Below, in pieces: positions 58,033 through 64,000 of a stretch of 64,000 bases of DNA. The notes under the pieces are model-generated. The model was not told where the DNA came from. It saw nothing but the letters and a program-made list of their open reading frames with translations, and did no database searches. A program made the position numbers and the translations under genes. The number at the start of each line of letters is the position of its first letter. The stretch's first letter is position 1. The stretch is taken from assembly GCA_035048815.1 (NCBI GenBank), contig JAUCBN010000028.1, forward strand, positions 9,975,001 to 10,039,000. The letters run 5' to 3'. The stretch comes from Abelmoschus esculentus (Eukaryota; Streptophyta; Magnoliopsida; Malvales; Malvaceae).

Positions 58033-59454
58033 TAGTGATACATTCGTAAAGTGATGATTATTGGTTAGTATTTTCTTAATTTGTTTTCTATTGATATATA
58101 GCCATTAATACCAATTAATGGAAATTAAATTCACCATCGTTAGTACCATGTTTATAAATAATATCTTGGTGTAGTATATCTCTAATTAAACAAAAGTTTT
58201 AGAAAGTAAAAATAATTTTAAAGTTTATGAAAAAATATATTAAAATTCAATTTAACTGATTGAACAATGGTTTCTTTATCATATTTTTTTATATTTTTAA
58301 AAGATTTTTAACAAATTATATATATATATATATTAATTTTTATTTCTCGATCCAATAGATTGGACCATTGTTTTTTATTTAACCAAACCATCTAATCCGA
58401 TTTTAACGATGAGAACAAAGTCGAGATTAAATTTTGATAGTGAACAAAATATTAAATTTAAAAAATATAAAATTTTATTAAATATTTAAATTAAAATTTA
58501 TGTAACAAGATTTATTTTATCTAATATTTTAATTTATAAAAACATATATTGTTATTGAATAAAAAAATTAAGATACATACTCATTATTTTTTTAATTTAA
58601 TTTCTAATTGATTATATATTTAATAATTTTTTGTATTTTTAAATTTAAATATTTATTTTTATAAGAATTAAATTATTATTTCTATAAAAACCAAATCATT
58701 TTTTAAATTAAATTTTAATAAAAAAAAACAAGATCTTGAACCTTAAGAGAACTCCGTTCTTGTCTAACAAGATTTTAATGTGTGGTCGGGCACACTATGA
58801 ATTTATGTTTTATTAGTTTATATTGAAGGCAAGTGTTTCAAATTTAAAGTTGAGAATATAAGCTAACGTGGTGCTAAAAATAGCACCGCACCTCGGACTT
58901 TTTATGTATTTCATGTAATACCAAGGAATAAAAGTAAATAAATGTATATTTAATTTGTTTATATTTACGGAAAAATCGACTCATTTATAAACTTGTTTAC
59001 CTAATTTTTATTTTTTGTTTTATTTTTTACGTTTTAAATATGGATAAATGGTAATGGAATTCAATTTTTTTTTTCTTTTTTAAAAGGAATATAGAAATTG
59101 GATTCTCCTCTATGACAGTTATCTAACAAAGCACAAATTCACCGAACCAACTTTATAAGAATGGAATTTCATTCCCATGAAAAGCCGGGTGTGGGGCACT
59201 CAAATTCAAATGGATGCAAAAACTGCTTACCCTTTCAAGAGGGATGGTTTGGGTTTAGATTCAAAAGAAAAATTACAAAAACAAAATACCTCTTTCTTTG
59301 ATTTCGTTGGATATATAGATTGTTTGGGTTTAAAATTTTTATTTCATAAAATACAAAATAGAGTATTTGAAGTTTATTTTAAAATCTAGATCAAAATTAC
59401 AATGCAAATAGAAAATCACTCGTAAATGACGACTTAGGAGGAGAACGTCACCTG
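58033..59454. other. AT-rich intergenic region, no gene
   Basis: No element boundaries were seen. The 70-codon plus frame at 59177-59389 has no recognisable domain. Confidence 0.55.
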
Positions 59455-59463
59455 TAGGTGGCG

Positions 59464-59616
59464 AGAGATTATATCATGAATCTCTTTTACTACATCATCC
59501 GTTGTCAAAGTATGGTCCACTAATTATATGTAGGAAATAGGCGATGATTCACCTTAAAAAATGAGATGATTCACCACGGATGACGTGATGGAAAGGGTTC
59601 ATGATATAATTTCTCA
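59464..59616. mobile_element. Small MULE-type MITE
   Basis: 9-bp flanks TAGGTGGCG (59455-59463) and TAGGTAGCG (59617-59625) differ at one base. The left end AGAGATTATATCATGAATC is complementary to the right end. The inverted right end TGAGAAATTATATCATGAAC, with a following ATCACGTCATCCGTG, resembles the TIR of the 36671-37119 element, so the two are probably one family. Confidence 0.8.
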
Positions 59617-59625
59617 TAGGTAGCG

Positions 59626-60743
59626 TTCTAGATTTTTTTAATATTTTATTAAAAATCATAAGGACAACACCATGTGCACATAGTGTTCTCCTACTTATAC
59701 CATAGAAATTACCATAGAATCTAAAATATAGTTGAAGATTTCTTATATTCTAAAATTTAATTTTAGATTAAAATATTCTCAAAATTTTACCTCTTTTATT
59801 ACTAGCATTGTATTTCAAAGATCAATGAGCGTTAAAAAACAAAATAAGACATCGGTTTTTTAAATAATGTCAAAAATTCAAACTTTAATATTATAAATAA
59901 AATAAAATAGAAATGTCATCTTCATGATAACCACCAAATATTGAATCCCAAAAACATATACATTCATTTAGAGTAAATGTAGTATTGTGATTGGATGACC
60001 AAGTGATGGGAATCAAATTTGTAAAATAAACATTAGAAATTGGACTTGACAAGAGGGAAATTTCTTTGTAAGAAAATGCTGCAATCCTTTTCTTTTCATC
60101 ATTATGTTTTTGGAGTGAAGGGGAGGTTGGAAATCAACCGGGTCCCAAATTGATACAGATATTTTCAGACCACGACATCCTCAAAATTAGACAGCAACAT
60201 CCCTATGTCATGCAATTACACTTTGTTTTGTCTGCCTACATTTTTTAAACATGTGACTTCAATAATTCAATGAAAACTGTTGACACAAGTGAAAGATTGT
60301 AAATTATTTTTGCTGCAACTTGGGAATAGGAGAAATAGATTGCAGATGTTGATATTCGAACTTTAAATTTTTCTACTCAATTAAGTTAAAACTCGAATTA
60401 TGAACTGGAAAACAAATTAAGTAGACAAAGGAAGAGTATATATATTTTCAGAAATCCAAACCAAGCTTAGAAATGAAGTTGCAGGGATTTCTTACATGTC
60501 TTGTAACCATGTTCGAGATCATATATACATATAAACTAATCTACCAAAAAGGAAGAAAGAAAGAGCCTCTATAGCTTGATGTAAATATTAACCTACTTCA
60601 CTAGGCGACTCGGATCGATAAACAAGCCACAAACACACACATATATATTAGACATTGCTGCCGAGCGAAGATATTAAGATACCGGGTTTCTGTTAGCATC
60701 GACACTGAACTCAAACCTTGTCATCAGACCATACTTATCTGGG
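59626..60743. other. Downstream region of the SAP30-like gene
   Basis: No second gene was seen. The part nearest 60744 should contain the 3' untranslated region of the SAP30-like gene; no clear AATAAA was found. Confidence 0.4.
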
Positions 60744-62908
60744 TCATTTGCAGACAGTCTTCATTCTCTTTGCAGACTGAACAAATCCCACAATGACCTG
60801 CAGCTCATCCATTTGCTACACCAAGTGGTGAAAAAAATATATCATGTTATTAGAATCTGTTCGAAGACTGTCGAATCTCGTTCTTGTTCGAAAAGGGAGA
60901 GAAATAAGTTACCTGTGACACGAAATGCCTTTGAACAACATCGACTAGTTGCTCTTTTGATGGATTGGGGATAGCATCCACCTAGCAATGGCAAAGGCAA
61001 TGGTTTTTAAACAACTTTGTTTTTCTTTTGTAATAAAATTGTAGTTTCTTGTGTCGATAACTCGATTTAATGTTTCTAAAAGCAAACACTTACAAGATTG
61101 AAGTGTCGCCAATATCTCCACAAAGCAGCTAGCCCAAGTTTGCTGAGGTCAACCTTCTACAGGGGAAACATAATGGAAAAACAAACTTAGCAATAAACCA
61201 AAACAACTTATGTACTATAACCCGAATGCAAGCTCTATATAAATCATTATTTACCGTGGATCCGCGGGTAGTGGAAACAGACCCCTTAGACTGTGAATCA
61301 CAAGAAAGAGACCTGCTTATAGTCTTGTAAGAAGAACCGGTCGATTTATGTGTTCTATGCCTCGATCTGTGGGACTTTTGAGTGTCATCGGATGCTGGAA
61401 ATTGAGACAGAACAATCAGGATTAAAGAACAAAAGCATGGCAGGACTGATACAAAGATAAAGCAATGAATGATTGAAGCTTTTAGAAATAGCAAATGTTA
61501 AAGTGAAGACAGAAAGCACCCTATGTTCCAAGGCTCAAGTGCTCAACTACATTTCACTGAAAAGTAAGTATAACTAGAGATCAAAAGCCATTAAGGATGA
61601 TAAGTCGTAACATTATCATCCGAGATCGTACACACCCGACCACATGAGAACTCGGCCTTGTACACAAAACTAAATTAGGAGGCAGATGCAATTTTCGAAG
61701 AAAAGAACTCACCCATGTCTGATCCATTACACTGCATGTTTTCGAATTCGAGATCGTCATCCTCTTCATTACCAGTAGGTGCTTCAATTACACTGAGTGC
61801 ATTTCTTTGTAGCTTCACTTCTATACCATTAGTAAGAACCTGTGTATTTTATAAATTAGACAAACAAATATCACAATCAGCTACACAGTAAATAAATACC
61901 TAATCTACTAAAATATTCTAAATAAACAGCTGGAATTAACATTGTCAATTTGTATTCAACCCACTAGCCAATCCAGAGTTTCTGTAATTCAAGGGGAAAT
62001 CTATGAATTTGTCAAAAGAACACAGCAGTACTGGAGAAAAAGTCCAGCTCCTTTGAAGCTTATGAACAGTTGAAGAATTGCAATTCACTAAAAATATGAA
62101 AAATTCCAGCAAACTATGAACTGATTCAAACAAGATCCCAAGAAAAAAAAAAACACAACCATGCAATAAAAAATGTGGTCTGAATTTTAAGATAAAATTC
62201 GTAATAATGTTAATAAAAAAGGGAAATGAATAGAAACTCTTTAAAGTAGATTACAAAAAACTCTCATAAAAAAAACTCAGAATTTACTGTAAATCCAGAA
62301 TAAAAATCATGCATTAACAAAAACACTTGCAAATTACAGATCCATTGGCTAAACTTACATGCAATGAAAAACCACATCGAATTTTAAATTTGTGACCAAT
62401 AAAAAATTGTTTTTTATATAAAATGAGAGTAATCAATTCAAGAAATTTCCAAATTTGCAGTTTTAGTAGGAAAAAAATCTTATAGAACAGGGCATTAAGT
62501 TGTATTACAGAGAAAAAAAAAAGGATTCAAAGCGAATTCCATGAAATCAAACATTTAATAACTGAATCCACATTACCCTTTAAAAATATAGATTTTGATG
62601 ATATAAATATTATGAACCATAAAACCCAGAGCAGCCATTTACCAGACCAAACCGCCAAACCCATTTCTTGACCAAAGTTTAAAACAAAAATCCCAAAGAA
62701 TTACCAGCCAATGCCACCCGCCTAATCCAACAGCCTTCTTGACCACGCCTTGAAGACCGACAAGAACCGATTTAGTACGGTTATTCCCGGTGACAACCAC
62801 TTTGGTATGACGTGGCAGAACCGAGAGCTCTTCTTCGCTACTGTCTCCACAACTCTGTAACTGCGGGAAACCACCGCCATTGACGGAACTCTCCATTACC
62901 TCCAACAT
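60744..62908 (-). CDS. SAP30-like subunit of a Sin3-type histone deacetylase complex (AFR1/AFR2 type)
   Basis: A six-exon gene on the minus strand: 62908-62705, 61839-61713, 61394-61255, 61156-61094, 60981-60913 and 60815-60744. All five introns start GT and end AG, and the exons sum to 675 bases, giving 224 residues. The ATG at 62908 is chosen because the upstream in-frame codon is TTG; 'MLEVMESS' has a second Met four residues on. Exon 1 contains 'EEELSVLPRHTKVVVTGNN' and 'GVVKKAVGLGGWHWL'. Exon 2 contains 'NGIEVKLQRNALSVIE' and an acidic stretch. Exon 3 is Ser/Arg/His-rich. Exons 4-6 carry the SAP30 Sin3-binding region ('LAALWRYWRHFNL', 'NPSKEQLVDVVQRHF', 'MDELQVIVGFV'). In Arabidopsis the homologues I recall as AFR1/AFR2 join histone deacetylases to repress FT. 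Nuclear action is inferred from the family. The gene appears intact. Confidence 0.92.
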
Positions 62909-64000
62909 TCGTTTCTCCAACTCTGTGAGTCAAACTCGGTAAAAAAAAACACCCCAAAGCTAAGTATCCAAATTACATTGGATCGGAAGATCATGCATTT
63001 GTGAATACGTATATTCGATTTTCGTAAGCAAAAGAGATAGAAGTCAAAAGGAAAAAATGGGATTTTTATGGAAGAAAGAAGAACAGAGTTTGGAGAGAGA
63101 AACCAAAGATCAGAGTTGTGTTTCTAGTGAGAGAAAGACGAGAGTTGCTTGTTCTTTTGTTTATTGGTTGGTGTCGCTAGGAGTTCCGACAAAACAGAAC
63201 GGAGCCAATTAGGGTGTGCCACGTGTGGATATCAGAGTTTTCTCGTCAATCATGCGTTACAGATAGGAGGAGAGAGAAAGTGTGTGTTTTTCTTTCGAAA
63301 TACCAGTAGCGGTTTCTTTTTAAGGGGCGGTTTTATTCTGTAGGGGTTGACCGTTTGACTGGCAGTGAAAACGGAGTACGTGAGTATAGTAGAATGACCA
63401 TATTGCCCTTGAAATTTCTAACTTATGTTAATTCAGTTTTGGTAATGATTAAACTTTAATTCGGTCATATTATTACCGTTGTATAAGTGCATTAATATTT
63501 AGGTAAACTACAATAGAGATCACTTAATTATATTTAAAGTTATATTTGAGTTATTTAATTATTAAAAATTATATTTAAATCACTTAATTTATGATAAGAT
63601 TACATTTATGTCAGCTAATTCATAAAGATTATATTTGTATCACTCAATTATAGGTAAGGTTATATTTGAATCGTACTTCATATTTTTTTACAAAAAGTTT
63701 ATCAATTTGTCTATTAAATTAATTAATAACTTTAAATGAAATACTCTAATATTAACGAGGGTATCCAAGTGATTTGAAAAAATGATTAAATTGATGTATT
63801 TTTTTTTTTAAATATGAACAGTGACAAAATTATAAACTTCCTCATAATTGAGTGACTCAAAGTAACCTTACCTATAAATGAATAGAGATGGGTACAGGTC
63901 GGGTAAAGATCAGATTTTCGACCCAATCAAACCCAATCCAACAATTTACACTCTTCACCTAACTCGACCCGGGTTAAGGGAGATATCACCTGACCCGGAC
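62909..64000. other. Promoter side of the SAP30-like gene and repeat fragments
   Basis: 62909-63150 is probably 5' leader, rich in GAGAGA and AAAG. 63490-63880 holds loosely repeated CACTTAATTATA/AAGTTATATTTGAAT phrases at about 45-base spacing and ends with TAATTGAGTGACTC, like a decayed inverted-repeat element. 63890-64000 starts another dispersed repeat (GGTACAGGTCGGGTAAAGAT) and runs out of the window. Confidence 0.45.

Overview
The window looks like nuclear DNA of a dicot plant. It is very AT-rich, has a few widely spaced genes with typical GT-AG introns, and is otherwise dominated by LTR retrotransposons and small inverted-repeat DNA transposons. The protein sequences and repeat style suggest a Malvaceae genome such as cotton (Gossypium); this is inference and no species marker was seen.

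Four host genes are well supported, all on the minus strand: an intronless WD40 protein of the JINGUBANG-like family (17941-19332), a calmodulin-like protein closely resembling CML41 (35814-36365), a GT8 galacturonosyltransferase-like protein of the GATL family (40899-41975), and a six-exon SAP30-like histone-deacetylase-complex subunit of the AFR1/AFR2 type (60744-62908). CML and GATL lie next to each other, as I recall for Arabidopsis CML41 and GATL2. At the left edge is a divergent pair of short MULE-transposase-like N-terminal proteins (609-1, broken, and 890-1360), associated with an unusual cluster of about 28-bp palindromes.

The rest is mobile DNA, with boundaries set by target-site duplications where possible. 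(1) 5209-15566: a degenerate minus-strand Ty3/gypsy element of Tat/Ogre type, with 1.7-kb LTRs, TSD CTAGC, a PBS, a PPT, gag/RT/IN remnants and several tandem arrays in its 3' region. (2) 20156-22951: a solo LTR with TSD CTAGT. (3) 25646-34371: a coding-poor, non-autonomous minus-strand relative of element 1. Its 5' LTR carries a nested solo LTR (31422-34094, TSD CTAAA) of the same family as (2), in inverted orientation to it. (4) 44846-50538: a Ty1/copia element with a shifted frame and four in-frame amber codons. (5) 52501-55646: a short LTR-like non-autonomous element. (6) A set of MULE-type foldback elements with 9-bp TSDs (36671-37119, 42616-42843, 42878-43788, 56742-57475, 59464-59616) plus a degenerate one at 34773-35556. 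Two of these have telomere-like cores and one has captured a PPR gene fragment. (7) Three copies of an hAT-like non-autonomous family with about 8-bp TSDs (17138-17618, 39151-39653, 57543-58024).

No tRNA, rRNA or CRISPR was recognised. The host genes do not form a pathway. The main biology visible is layered transposon insertion around a conserved gene pair, including MULE-type elements on both sides of the CML41-like gene.
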